Assembly: GCA_964597685.1 (NCBI GenBank)
Contig: CAZQZC010000109.1
Coordinates: 1-8,868, forward strand
DNA length: 8,868 nt
Direction of reading: 5' to 3'
Source: JBCBTJ01 sp964597685
GTDB lineage: Bacteria > Pseudomonadota > Alphaproteobacteria > Caulobacterales > Hyphomonadaceae
Shown: positions 1-5,819 of the stretch, piece after piece
Position numbering within the stretch: position 1 is the first letter of the stretch
How the letters are laid out: each line of letters begins with the position of its first letter
The notes under the pieces: model-generated
The model's database searches: none
Seen by the model: the letters and a program-made list of their open reading frames with translations, nothing else
What the model was told of the DNA's origin: nothing
Made by a program: the position numbers and the translations under genes

Positions 1-288
1 CGCAAGGACCACGAAATCGCGATCCATGGACCACGGTCCCTGATCGAGGCGCTGACTCGCGAGGGTCGCCGCGGTTTGACCATCCAGCGCTACAAGGGCT
101 TGGGCGAGATGAACCCCGCGCAGCTCTGGGAAACGACTTTGGATCCGGCCATCCGCTCGCTCGTGCAGGTCCGCGTCGAGCATGCCGACGAGGCCGATGA
201 AATGTTCTCTCGCTTGATGGGAGACATCGTCGAACCGCGGCGGGAATTCATCGTCGACAACGCCTTGGAAGCCGAAGTCGACGTTTGA
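1..288 (+). CDS. gyrB: DNA gyrase subunit B, C-terminal end (partial)
   Basis: This is the last 95 codons of the gyrase B subunit; the 5' part lies left of the window. Gyrase B is the ATPase and TOPRIM subunit of the cytoplasmic type IIA topoisomerase that puts negative supercoils into DNA. Seen: the frame is open from base 1, and it contains the highly conserved IQRYKGLGEMN stretch followed by PAQLWETTLDP, the signature of the end of the TOPRIM/tail region of GyrB. It then runs through VEHADEADEMFSRLMGD and the usual ending of the type EPRREFI, and stops with TGA at 286-288. ParE has a similar end, but the RREFI and short acidic tail fit GyrB better. A hairpin terminator follows 26 bases downstream, so this looks like the end of a transcription unit. 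Confidence 0.95.
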   Translation, partial: RKDHEIAIHGPRSLIEALTREGRRGLTIQRYKGLGEMNPAQLWETTLDPAIRSLVQVRVEHADEADEMFSRLMGDIVEPRREFIVDNALEAEVDV

Positions 289-314
289 TCGCCGGGGCCG
301 CCGTTTAACGCAAA

Positions 315-340
315 GAGACCGCCGGTCGCCCAGCGGTCTC
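315..340. terminator. Stem-loop terminator between gyrB and the orphan small gene
   Basis: A perfect 8-bp inverted repeat (GAGACCGC at 315-322, GCGGTCTC at 333-340) encloses a 10-base loop. It lies 26 bases after the gyrB stop and 20 bases before the stop of the converging small gene. On the plus strand the stem is followed by GCATTTACCTT, and on the minus strand by TTTGCGTT. Both T-runs are weak, so it may serve both genes but is not a textbook intrinsic terminator. Confidence 0.6.
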
Positions 341-360
341 GCATTTACCTTAACTGCGCC

Positions 361-558
361 CTAGCCGCGGTTTGCCATCCGCGCCCGACGCTTCCGCCGC
401 CGGGAGAGAAGCGAGGGGCGGTGGTCGTCGGCGGCGATGTCGTCGTTCGCCACGCCTCCCTCAATCGTGGGATCCTTCTCGAGGAACCCCTCGACGCCAC
501 GCGTGATGGGTTCCAGTTCGGGCGTATAGTGAAAGTGTTCCTGGATCTGCGGTTTCAT
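361..558 (-). CDS. Small orphan protein, 65 aa, function unknown
   Basis: I do not recognise this protein. The ATG at 558 is preferred because AGGGA lies about 8 bases upstream of it. An upstream ATG at 633 would extend the protein to 90 aa, but it has no ribosome binding site and overlaps a promoter-like -10. The protein is strongly polarised. The N-terminal part is acidic and aromatic (EHFHYTPELEPI), the middle is acidic (NDDIAADDH around residues 38-46), and the last 13 residues form a basic tail with about seven arginines or lysines (SRRRKRRAR). There is no signal peptide, membrane segment or cysteine. The basic tail could bind nucleic acid or a membrane, but that is inference. It stands alone between the gyrB terminator and a divergent outer-membrane protein gene. 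It might also be a chance ORF, though the ribosome binding site and upstream signals argue for a real gene. Confidence 0.55.
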   Translation of the reverse strand: MKPQIQEHFHYTPELEPITRGVEGFLEKDPTIEGGVANDDIAADDHRPSLLSRRRKRRARMANRG

Positions 559-628
559 GGTTTTCGTCCCTAAAAGTCGTGCTTCCCTTTCGTCTCCGCC
601 GGTGGTGGTTTTCCCCTCGCCGACCACA

Positions 629-658
629 TTCATATGGGAGGATCATATCGAATTTCAA
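629..658 (-). promoter_or_regulatory. Possible sigma-70 promoter for the orphan small gene
   Basis: On the minus strand, TTGAAA (658-653) and TATGAA (634-629) are separated by 18 bases. This resembles a -35/-10 pair, with 5 of 6 and 4 of 6 matches to the consensus. Transcription from it would begin near position 622 and leave a leader of about 60 bases before the ATG at 558. The assignment is by eye, in an AT-rich patch where such matches arise by chance. Confidence 0.3.
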
Positions 659-701
659 TAATTTCTCTCCGAAAAACAATATGCATCCTGAAATTATTCA
701 A
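654..701. repeat. Imperfect inverted repeat in AT-rich intergenic region
   Basis: TTCAATAATTTC (654-665) and GAAATTATTCAA (690-701) are inverted copies matching at 11 of 12 positions, with 24 bases between them. The patch is far more AT-rich than the rest of the window. The left arm overlaps the possible -35 of the small gene, so the pair could be an operator bound by a dimeric or looping regulator. It lies between two divergent genes and could act on either. Confidence 0.4.
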
Positions 702-709
702 TAAAATCA

Positions 710-782
710 GAGCTCAAGTATCTCGAGTCTTGCGCGGCGCCGATTGGGCGCATCTCGGCGCAATGGCAGGTTTCTTGAGCTC
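710..782. repeat. 9-bp inverted repeat upstream of the MipA/OmpV gene
   Basis: GAGCTCAAG (710-718) and CTTGAGCTC (774-782) are perfect inverted copies about 55 bases apart. The GC-rich interior holds a small GCGCC/GGCGC stem. With the AT-rich repeat at 654-701, this fills the roughly 290-base intergenic region before the outer-membrane gene. It could be a structured leader or a pair of protein sites. Chance is possible for a 9-bp match. Confidence 0.25.
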
Positions 783-844
783 CAACCGGGTGTCGTCAAA
801 GTGCTGACACAGATCTTATGGATCGTCGCGCCGGGGGATGATCG

Positions 845-1681
845 ATGTTGAAGCGACTGACCGCACTTTTCGCCATAATGGGCAGCGTGATCGCCAACGC
901 GGCGGCGCAGTCCGTTCCGGAACAGCAATCCCTGCGTGACCTGTTGATTCCTCAAGAGACCGTCGTCATCGCCGGCCCGGCGTTTGATTTCGAGCCCGAT
1001 TATTTCGGCTCCAACGATTACGAGATCGAACCCGAAATCGAATTCCTCGCCCGGTTCCGCTATGGCTCGTTCGACTCCGACGGCGTGTCGATCGACCTGA
1101 TCCCTCGGACGGACATCGCCTTCGGCCCGTTCGCGCGTCTGGCCGCGCCGCGCAATGAAGGCGAGAACGACGCTCTGACGGGCCTTGGCGACATTGGACG
1201 CACGCTGGAGCTGGGCGCCGCAGCGCGCTTCACGGTCATGGAGAAGTATCTGTTCCGCCTGCGCTATCTGCGCGGCATTGCGACCGGGCATCGAGGAACC
1301 CTCGCGGACGCTGAATTCTCGACCATCGTCTTCGAAGGCGACCGGGTGTCGACGCTAATCGGTCTGCGCGGCACCTGGATCGGCGACACGTTTGCGGACG
1401 CCTTCTTCTCAGTCACGCCGGAACAAGCCGAGGCCTCTGGCCAATTGCCCGTCTTCGACGCCGGCAGCGGATTTCGCGACGTGCAGCTTAACGCCAGCGC
1501 GCGATACGCGCTGACCGAAAAATGGGCCCTAAACGGTTTCGTTCGGTATCGGCGCCTGCTCGGCGATACAGCGATTAGTCCCATCGTGGACATCTTCGGC
1601 TCCCGCAACCAATTCGGTCTGGGCTTCAGTCTAACCCGGACCTTTGTCTTCGGGGATAAGGGGCGCAAAGGAGATGGGTAG
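845..1681 (+). CDS. MipA/OmpV family outer-membrane protein
   Basis: This is a 278-aa outer-membrane beta-barrel of the MipA/OmpV family. MipA itself is known as a scaffold linking the lytic transglycosylase MltA to penicillin-binding protein 1B; other members are porin-like. Seen: a signal peptide of about 22 residues (MLKR then a hydrophobic run ending ANAAA before QS). Next is the early family motif with PDYFGSNDYE around residues 52-61, then alternating beta-strand patterns. The C-terminal half is diagnostic: FFSVTPEQAEASG, then FDAGSGFRD, SARYALTEKW and RYRRLLGDTAISPIV, ending GSRNQFGLGFSLTRTFVF. An unusual basic tail (GDKGRKGDG) follows the last barrel strand, which normally ends the protein. 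The start is supported by a GGGGG run just upstream. It is convergent with ruvB, only 3 bases apart. The exact cellular role is not shown by the sequence. Confidence 0.88.
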   Translation: MLKRLTALFAIMGSVIANAAAQSVPEQQSLRDLLIPQETVVIAGPAFDFEPDYFGSNDYEIEPEIEFLARFRYGSFDSDGVSIDLIPRTDIAFGPFARLAAPRNEGENDALTGLGDIGRTLELGAAARFTVMEKYLFRLRYLRGIATGHRGTLADAEFSTIVFEGDRVSTLIGLRGTWIGDTFADAFFSVTPEQAEASGQLPVFDAGSGFRDVQLNASARYALTEKWALNGFVRYRRLLGDTAISPIVDIFGSRNQFGLGFSLTRTFVFGDKGRKGDG

Positions 1682-1684
1682 GCG

Positions 1685-2722
1685 TCACGCTTCGTCGGGT
1701 TCGAACAGGCCAGCTTGACCTGCGTCGCGTGGCGGCTGAAGTCCCAATCTTTGATACGCGAGCGGTGCGGCGACCCGCCCACGCGGCGTTCGGGCGACAT
1801 ATCCTTTCTGCATGAGGTAGGGTTCGATGACCTCCTCCACGGCGTCGCGCGCTTCCGACAACGCCGCGGCGAGCGTATCGGCGCCAACGGGCCCGCCGCC
1901 ATAGGTGGAGACGAGCGCGTGCAGATACCGCCGGTCTAAGGCGTCGAGCCCATCCTCATCGACTTCTAACCGCGCAAGCGCCTTGCTTGCAGAAGCCCGA
2001 TCGATCCGGCCGCCATCGGCGTCCGCGAAGTCGCGAACCCGGCGCAGCAAACGCACGGCGATCCGCGGCGTGCCGCGGGCGCGCTTGGCGATTTCCTCCG
2101 CCCCGTCTTCGGTGATTGACGCGCCGAGTTTCCGCGCGCCGGCCAAAACGATGCGGCCAAGCTCCTTCGGCGTGTAAAACTCTAAGCGCACCGGGATGCC
2201 GAACCGGTCGCGCAAGGGATTGGCCAAGAGGCCCGCTCGCGTCGTCGCCCCAACCAGAGTGAAGGGCGCAAGGTCCAGCCGCACCGAGCGCGCCGACGGT
2301 CCCTCGCCGATCATAATGTCGAGCGCGTAATCCTCCATGGCGGGGTAGAGGATCTCCTCCACCGCCGCCGGCAGCCGATGAATCTCGTCAATGAACAGGA
2401 CATCGTTCGCCTCGAGATTGGTGAGGATCGCGGCGAGGTCTCCGGCTTTCGCGATAACCGGGCCGGAGGTGGAGCGAAACCCCACTCCCATCTCCCGCGA
2501 CAGGATCTGCGCGAGCGTCGTCTTGCCCAAACCAGGCGGACCGAACAGAAGGACATGGTCCAGCGCGTCGCCACGGTTTCGTGCAGCCTCGACGAACACC
2601 CGCAAATTAGCCTTCGCAGATTCCTGTCCGATGTAGTCTTCGAAAGTTTGCGGCCTGAGCGCGCGGTCAAGCCCGTCGCCGGCCTGCGCGTTCGGATCGG
2701 TTGGCGACCCGTCGCGGCTCAT
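1685..2722 (-). CDS. ruvB: Holliday junction branch migration ATPase RuvB
   Basis: RuvB is the hexameric AAA+ motor that, loaded by RuvA, drives branch migration of Holliday junctions in recombination and repair. The 345-aa product has a normal length (E. coli RuvB is 336). Seen in order: the N-terminal motif RPQTFEDYIGQ (residues 23-33), Walker A GPPGLGKT (61-68), Walker B FIDEIHR (109-115), sensor 1 GATTRAG (157-163), and the arginine-finger region LRDRFG (169-174). The small AAA+ domain follows, with sensor 2 in RGTPRIAVRLLRR, and then the C-terminal winged helix with TYGGGPVG and EPYLMQKGYVARTPRGR. The ATG overlaps the ruvA stop in an ATGA arrangement, with AAGGAG upstream, so the two are translationally coupled. 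It is the last gene of the ruvCAB operon. No terminator is visible before the converging outer-membrane gene. Confidence 0.98.
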   Translation of the reverse strand: MSRDGSPTDPNAQAGDGLDRALRPQTFEDYIGQESAKANLRVFVEAARNRGDALDHVLLFGPPGLGKTTLAQILSREMGVGFRSTSGPVIAKAGDLAAILTNLEANDVLFIDEIHRLPAAVEEILYPAMEDYALDIMIGEGPSARSVRLDLAPFTLVGATTRAGLLANPLRDRFGIPVRLEFYTPKELGRIVLAGARKLGASITEDGAEEIAKRARGTPRIAVRLLRRVRDFADADGGRIDRASASKALARLEVDEDGLDALDRRYLHALVSTYGGGPVGADTLAAALSEARDAVEEVIEPYLMQKGYVARTPRGRVAAPLAYQRLGLQPPRDAGQAGLFEPDEA

Positions 2723-3342
2723 GGCGCGAGCTCCTTCAGCGCGCCCTTGATCAAGGCCTCAACCGAGGCCTGTTCCTCGCTTTTCGCCGCCGCCGCAACA
2801 GCGCGGGCCGCATCCGTTTGAGCGTAGCCGAGGTTGACCAGCGCCGAGACGGCCTCGCTGCGGGATCCACCGGTTGTCGCGCCTGCTGACTGATCAGGAC
2901 TTGATGCGGCGTTCGCCGGCGCGAACGCGCCGAACCGGCCCATCGGCGGCGGCTTTCCGGACAATTCGCCAACAATCCGCTCTGCGAGCTTTTTCCCCAC
3001 GCCTTTCGCCCGCGTGACCGAGGCCGCATCGCCAAGCGCGATCGCGTCCATCAGGGCGGCCGGGTCAAGCGCGTCCAGCACCGCCATCGCCGCCTTCGCG
3101 CCGACGCCTGGGACATCTTGCAGTCTGGCGAACCAGGCGCGCGCCTCGTCGCTTTCAAAGGCGTAGAGGCGGATCGCGCTCTCGCTCATCTGCGTTTCGA
3201 CGTGCAATTCAGCGGGCTCGCCCGGATTGATCCGCGAGAGAAGCCGCCCGCCCGCCGCCGCGACATAGCCGACGCCGCCGACGTCGATCAGCACCTGATC
3301 GGCGCCCACTGACGCGATCACGCCTTTCAGCCGGCCGATCAC
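2719..3342 (-). CDS. ruvA: Holliday junction-binding protein RuvA
   Basis: RuvA binds the four-way junction as a tetramer and recruits RuvB rings. The 207-aa product has the three expected parts. First is an N-terminal OB-fold starting MIGRLKG (residues 1 to about 63, with the family GGVGY at 22-26). Next are two helix-hairpin-helix motifs, around VPGVGAKAA (77-85) and KGVGKKLAERIVGEL (113-127). Then a flexible Ala/Ser/Gly-rich linker (about 130-157) leads to the C-terminal RuvB-binding domain (EAVSALVNLGY through VEALIKGALKEL). The start codon is GTG, and it overlaps the ruvC stop as GTGA; GAGGCG lies upstream. It shares 4 bases with ruvB at the other end. Middle gene of the operon, cytoplasmic. 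Confidence 0.97.
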   Translation of the reverse strand: MIGRLKGVIASVGADQVLIDVGGVGYVAAAGGRLLSRINPGEPAELHVETQMSESAIRLYAFESDEARAWFARLQDVPGVGAKAAMAVLDALDPAALMDAIALGDAASVTRAKGVGKKLAERIVGELSGKPPPMGRFGAFAPANAASSPDQSAGATTGGSRSEAVSALVNLGYAQTDAARAVAAAAKSEEQASVEALIKGALKELAP

Positions 3343-3839
3343 GCGGCGCGCCTCAGATGCGGCGGCAAGTGATGGGCGGCGCAGATGGCGCAGGCGAGCG
3401 CGTCGGCGGAATCGCTGGTCGTCCTGCCCGCCTTCGGCAGGAGCGTCCGCACCATGAAAGCAATCTGGGCTTTGTCGGCGGAGCCGGTTCCGACGACCGC
3501 CAGCTTGATTTTGCGCGGCGCGAATTCCGCCACCTCGACACCTTCGCGAGCGAGCGCCGCCATCGCCGCCCCGCGGGCTTGGCCGAGCTTCAAAGCCGCT
3601 CGAGCGTTGACATTGACCAAGGTCTCTTCAACGCCCGCCGCGTGAGGCTGGTGCTCGATCACCAGAGCCGACACGCCGGAGAGGATGGCCGCGAGGCGGT
3701 GCGCCAGCGTCATCTCCGGATCCGGCGCGATCACCCCATGGGCGATGTGGGAGAGCGTCGCGCCCGCGAGCTCCACCACCCCCCATCCCGTATGGCGTAG
3801 GCCGGGGTCGACGCCGAGAATCCGAATCGCTTCCTTCAT
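3339..3839 (-). CDS. ruvC: Holliday junction resolvase RuvC
   Basis: RuvC is the dimeric endonuclease that cuts Holliday junctions symmetrically to finish recombination. The 166-aa product is close to the usual length of about 170. The four metal-binding acids are present: Asp11 in ILGVDPGLRHTGWG, Glu71 in the AGVEETLVN segment before ALKLGQARG, and Asp143 and Asp146 in SDSADALA. The family signature RKIKLAVVGTGSADKAQ (109-125) is also intact. The ATG at 3839 is chosen because the family N-terminus begins a few residues before the first Asp. An extension to 3953 would add 38 non-homologous residues. No strong Shine-Dalgarno sequence precedes the start. It is the first gene of the operon. It is divergent from a lipoprotein gene across 171 bases, in which I see no GTTC-N7-GTTC alphaproteobacterial LexA box. 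Confidence 0.97.
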   Translation of the reverse strand: MKEAIRILGVDPGLRHTGWGVVELAGATLSHIAHGVIAPDPEMTLAHRLAAILSGVSALVIEHQPHAAGVEETLVNVNARAALKLGQARGAAMAALAREGVEVAEFAPRKIKLAVVGTGSADKAQIAFMVRTLLPKAGRTTSDSADALACAICAAHHLPPHLRRAA

Positions 3840-3852
3840 GACGCATAGCTTA

Positions 3853-3871
3853 CCGGGGAAGCTTAACCCGG
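3853..3871. repeat. Small dyad in the ruvC/lipoprotein divergent region
   Basis: CCGGG (3853-3857) and CCCGG (3867-3871) flank a centre containing AAGCTT, giving a compact dyad 14 bases upstream of the ruvC start. It could be an operator or a leader hairpin. The stem is only 5 bp in GC-rich DNA, so chance is likely. The rest of 3840-4010 shows no clear promoter to my eye. Confidence 0.2.
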
Positions 3872-4010
3872 GGCTACTGCTTTCTCCCTTTGTTCGCGCG
3901 GCGCCGAAATCTCGCCGGAAAACAACCTTCAAGCCGCCCGCTCTTCGCCTCACCGCCGCCGCGCGGGCGGGGGATTATTCTCGTCGACGCCAAGTTTGCG
4001 GAGCGTGTCC

Positions 4011-4778
4011 ATGAAACGCAGTCTTCCAGCCATGATCGCCGCCGCCCTCGCTTTGACGGCCTGCACGCATTCCGTTCAGACGACGTCAGGGGCTGCGTAT
4101 CTCGCCCGGTACGACGAGGATTACGCCCCTCCCAAGGGCGGGCGGCGGGACCTTGACGCGGAGATCCGCGAGATCGCCGCCATTGAGCCGTCGCTGGCGT
4201 TCCCCGCCCGAATCGGGCTTGCCCGGATCGAAGATGGCCGCCTGCGCAGCATTCCCGCCGCCGAGGCCGCGATCTGGGCGGCGACCCTCCAGGACCTCGG
4301 CGCCGGGTATGGCGACTTTGTTCCCGTCAATCCCATTATCGCGGGCATGGTGCGCCCGGTGGACACGCTCGACAAGAAACGCCGCGCGCTGAGCCCGGAG
4401 GATGCGGTGGCCGCGGTTCGGCGCGGAGCGGCGCGCCAACACCTTGATTATGTTCTCATCTACGAGGTCGGCGCCGTCGGCCAATCGCGTCAGAACGCGC
4501 TCTCGGCCACCGATCTCACCATTGTCGGCCTGTTCGTGCTGCCAAGCCGGGGCGTGGAGGTGGAGGCGGCCGCCAGCGGCCTCCTGATCGATGTTCGCAC
4601 GGGCTATCCGTACCTTACCGCCACCGGGTTCGCCGAGGATCGCGTCACGGCGCGGGCGGTTTCGGTCAGCGACAAGCGGCGCCTCCTGACCGATACGGTG
4701 CAGGAGGAGGCCGTCGCCGCGCTGGCTGCGGAGGCGTTTGAGGGGCTGAGAACGTTGAAGGCTCGGGCGGCCGAATAA
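4011..4778 (+). CDS. Putative lipoprotein, 255 aa, function unknown
   Basis: I do not recognise the family. The N-terminus is a lipoprotein signal: MKRS, then a hydrophobic stretch ending in the lipobox LTAC, with Cys18 as the lipidated residue. This places the protein in the cell envelope. The ATG at 4011 is chosen because GGAG lies 7 bases upstream and it gives a compact signal peptide; an in-frame TTG at 3996 is a poorer start. The mature part has a charged segment (DEDYAPPKGGRRDLDAEI), then a mixed alpha/beta pattern including HLDYVLIYEVG, LTIVGLFVLPSRGVEVEA and SGLLIDVRTGYPYLTATG. This reads like a compact globular domain, followed by a C-terminal helix (EEAVAALAAEAFEGLRTLKARAAE). The hydrophobic strands resemble those of periplasmic lipoproteins that assemble at the outer membrane, but no function is claimed. 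It is divergent from ruvC and ends 15 bases from a converging gene. Confidence 0.82.
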   Translation: MKRSLPAMIAAALALTACTHSVQTTSGAAYLARYDEDYAPPKGGRRDLDAEIREIAAIEPSLAFPARIGLARIEDGRLRSIPAAEAAIWAATLQDLGAGYGDFVPVNPIIAGMVRPVDTLDKKRRALSPEDAVAAVRRGAARQHLDYVLIYEVGAVGQSRQNALSATDLTIVGLFVLPSRGVEVEAAASGLLIDVRTGYPYLTATGFAEDRVTARAVSVSDKRRLLTDTVQEEAVAALAAEAFEGLRTLKARAAE

Positions 4779-4793
4779 TCCCCAAACAGAGGC

Positions 4794-5435
4794 TTACAGA
4801 CATCGCACCCGCGGCGGCGGCCTGGGCGCGGGGTCGAGCGGCGGGGGGCGGGCCTGGCTCGCCCGGGCGATGTCGACGGCGAAGGCGGCATAGGTCGCCG
4901 AGACCTCCGTGCCGAGCCGCGCCGGCACGCCGGCCCGCCCAAGGCCCGGCGCCAAAACCGGCCCCGGCCGGCGGCGCGCCAGGTGAAAGGCGAGACGCCT
5001 CGCCCGCCGCTCCGGCGCGTCGAGCAACGCTTTCAGGCCCTCAAGCCGCTCAACCAGCGGCCCAGCCGGTAGGAGGCCGCCGCGGCCTGCCTGGAGCCGC
5101 GCTGCAGGCAAAATCCCCGAGAAATCAGGGAGCGCCAGCTCGCCCGCGAACACATTGAGCCGCAGGCCCCGCCGCCGCGCGCGCCGCCCGATGGCGGCGT
5201 AGCGCGCGCGCGGACGCGGATCGGGCGCAAGCGTCCGTTCCAACTCCAGCGCCATCAGAACGAGCAGCCGGCGAAGATACGCCTCCACGGCCCTGATCCC
5301 GGCGCGCAGGCGTGCTGCGGCCGCCCGGCTCAACCGCGCCGGCCCCAAATGCGCCCCGTCCCGCACGGCGATCCGGGCCCACAATCGCGCGCCAATCGCC
5401 TTCGCCGTCTCGAACAGGTCCACGCTTAAGGTCAT
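4794..5435 (-). CDS. Conserved-looking protein of unknown function, 213 aa
   Basis: I cannot name this protein. It is Arg/Ala/Leu-rich and mainly helical by pattern. The N-terminal half has several likely amphipathic helices (ARLSRAAAARLRAGIRAVEAYLRRLL, then a hydrophobic LVLMALELE). The middle holds a short segment with aromatic residues and prolines (LNVFAGELALPDFSG). Then comes RRARRLAFHLARRRPGP and a tail ending in a Pro-rich stretch (ARPPPLDPAPRPPPRVRCL). There is no signal peptide or clear catalytic motif. The start at 5435 is uncertain, since no Shine-Dalgarno is visible near it. The extreme GC content makes long open frames cheap here, but the ordered mix of helix-like segments and the LARRRPGP-type motif make a real gene more likely than a shadow. 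It converges on the lipoprotein gene. Confidence 0.68.
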   Translation of the reverse strand: MTLSVDLFETAKAIGARLWARIAVRDGAHLGPARLSRAAAARLRAGIRAVEAYLRRLLVLMALELERTLAPDPRPRARYAAIGRRARRRGLRLNVFAGELALPDFSGILPAARLQAGRGGLLPAGPLVERLEGLKALLDAPERRARRLAFHLARRRPGPVLAPGLGRAGVPARLGTEVSATYAAFAVDIARASQARPPPLDPAPRPPPRVRCL

Positions 5436-5557
5436 GGGCGGAGCATGGGACGGGAGGATAGGGCGGGGGATAGAGCGATAAGAAGCGTCAATATTGGCGG
5501 CGAGGACGGAATGCGCATATCACCTCGCGCCTCCCTGCCCGGTAAGCTAGAAAAGCG

Positions 5558-5582
5558 ACCCGTCGCCGATCATGCGACGGGT
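5558..5582. terminator. Strong 9-bp stem-loop, possible terminator
   Basis: ACCCGTCGC (5558-5566) and GCGACGGGT (5574-5582) form a perfect 9-bp stem with a 7-base loop; a G-T pair can extend it. A run AAAA lies 4 bases outside the left arm, which reads as TTTT after the stem on the minus strand, and TTT overlaps the right edge on the plus strand. On the minus strand it lies about 240 bases after the protease gene stop, so it could end a long 3' untranslated region or a separate small RNA. Confidence 0.5.
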
Positions 5583-5786
5583 TTCGACCAGAGCGGCGTC
5601 TACGCATCAATCACGTCTTGGGCGCAGCCCTCCTCCCAGGGAAAGAGGCCTTGCCGTGCGCCGGGCCAATTTGTATGGCGCGGCGCGCGTGCCATCGTCG
5701 CTCCGGTTTTCCTGTATCTCTTTGTATTTATTTATTATTTTGAGCAATATGGCGAGTCGCCTGTCGGGCCGACGGCGGAAGCGGGG

Positions 5787-5813
5787 GGCGCCCAGGCCGT
5801 GTGAAGGGGCGCC
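5787..5813 (-). repeat. GC-rich hairpin just after the HtrA protease gene
   Basis: GGCGCCC (5787-5793) and GGGCGCC (5807-5813) form a 7-bp stem with a 13-base loop, 7 bases beyond the protease stop codon on the minus strand. No T-run follows on that strand. It might halt ribosomes or RNA degradation or support termination, but a third GGCGCC at 5823-5828 shows the motif is common in this DNA. Confidence 0.3.
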
Positions 5814-5819
5814 GCCCGC

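Larger units (their letters stand above)
5436..5819. other. Gene-free stretch with stem-loop and AT-rich tract
   Basis: These 384 bases lie between the start of one minus-strand gene and the stop of another. Two overlapping plus-strand frames, 5445-5804 and 5572-5823, are open. Neither has a convincing start context or a recognisable protein, so I do not call them. The stretch holds a strong stem-loop (5558-5582), a T/A-rich tract (about 5706-5751) unlike the surrounding DNA, and a GGCGCCC/GGGCGCC pair (5787-5793 and 5807-5813) just after the protease stop. TTGACG on the minus strand (5491-5486) is a possible -35 for the downstream gene, but I see no matching -10. Confidence 0.5.

Noticed and set aside
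707..1291. 194-aa minus-strand open frame opposite the MipA/OmpV gene
   Set aside because: It overlaps a gene with a clear signal peptide and family motifs, and its own translation is an Arg-rich shadow of that frame.
3840..3953. N-terminal extension of RuvC to 3953
   Set aside because: RuvC proteins begin a few residues before the first catalytic Asp, and the 38 extra residues do not look like the family.
3845..5549. A 12-base word, CCCGGTAAGCTA, on the minus strand near ruvC (3846-3857) and on the plus strand at 5538-5549
   Set aside because: A few 12-base matches are expected by chance when both strands of a window this size are compared, and the flanks do not match.
5445..5804. 119-aa plus-strand open frame between two minus-strand genes
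   Set aside because: Its start codon lacks a usable ribosome binding site, the protein has no recognisable family or domain, and its hydrophobic stretch comes only from the AT-rich tract. A start at 5511 has a GAGG nearby, so a real gene is not fully excluded.
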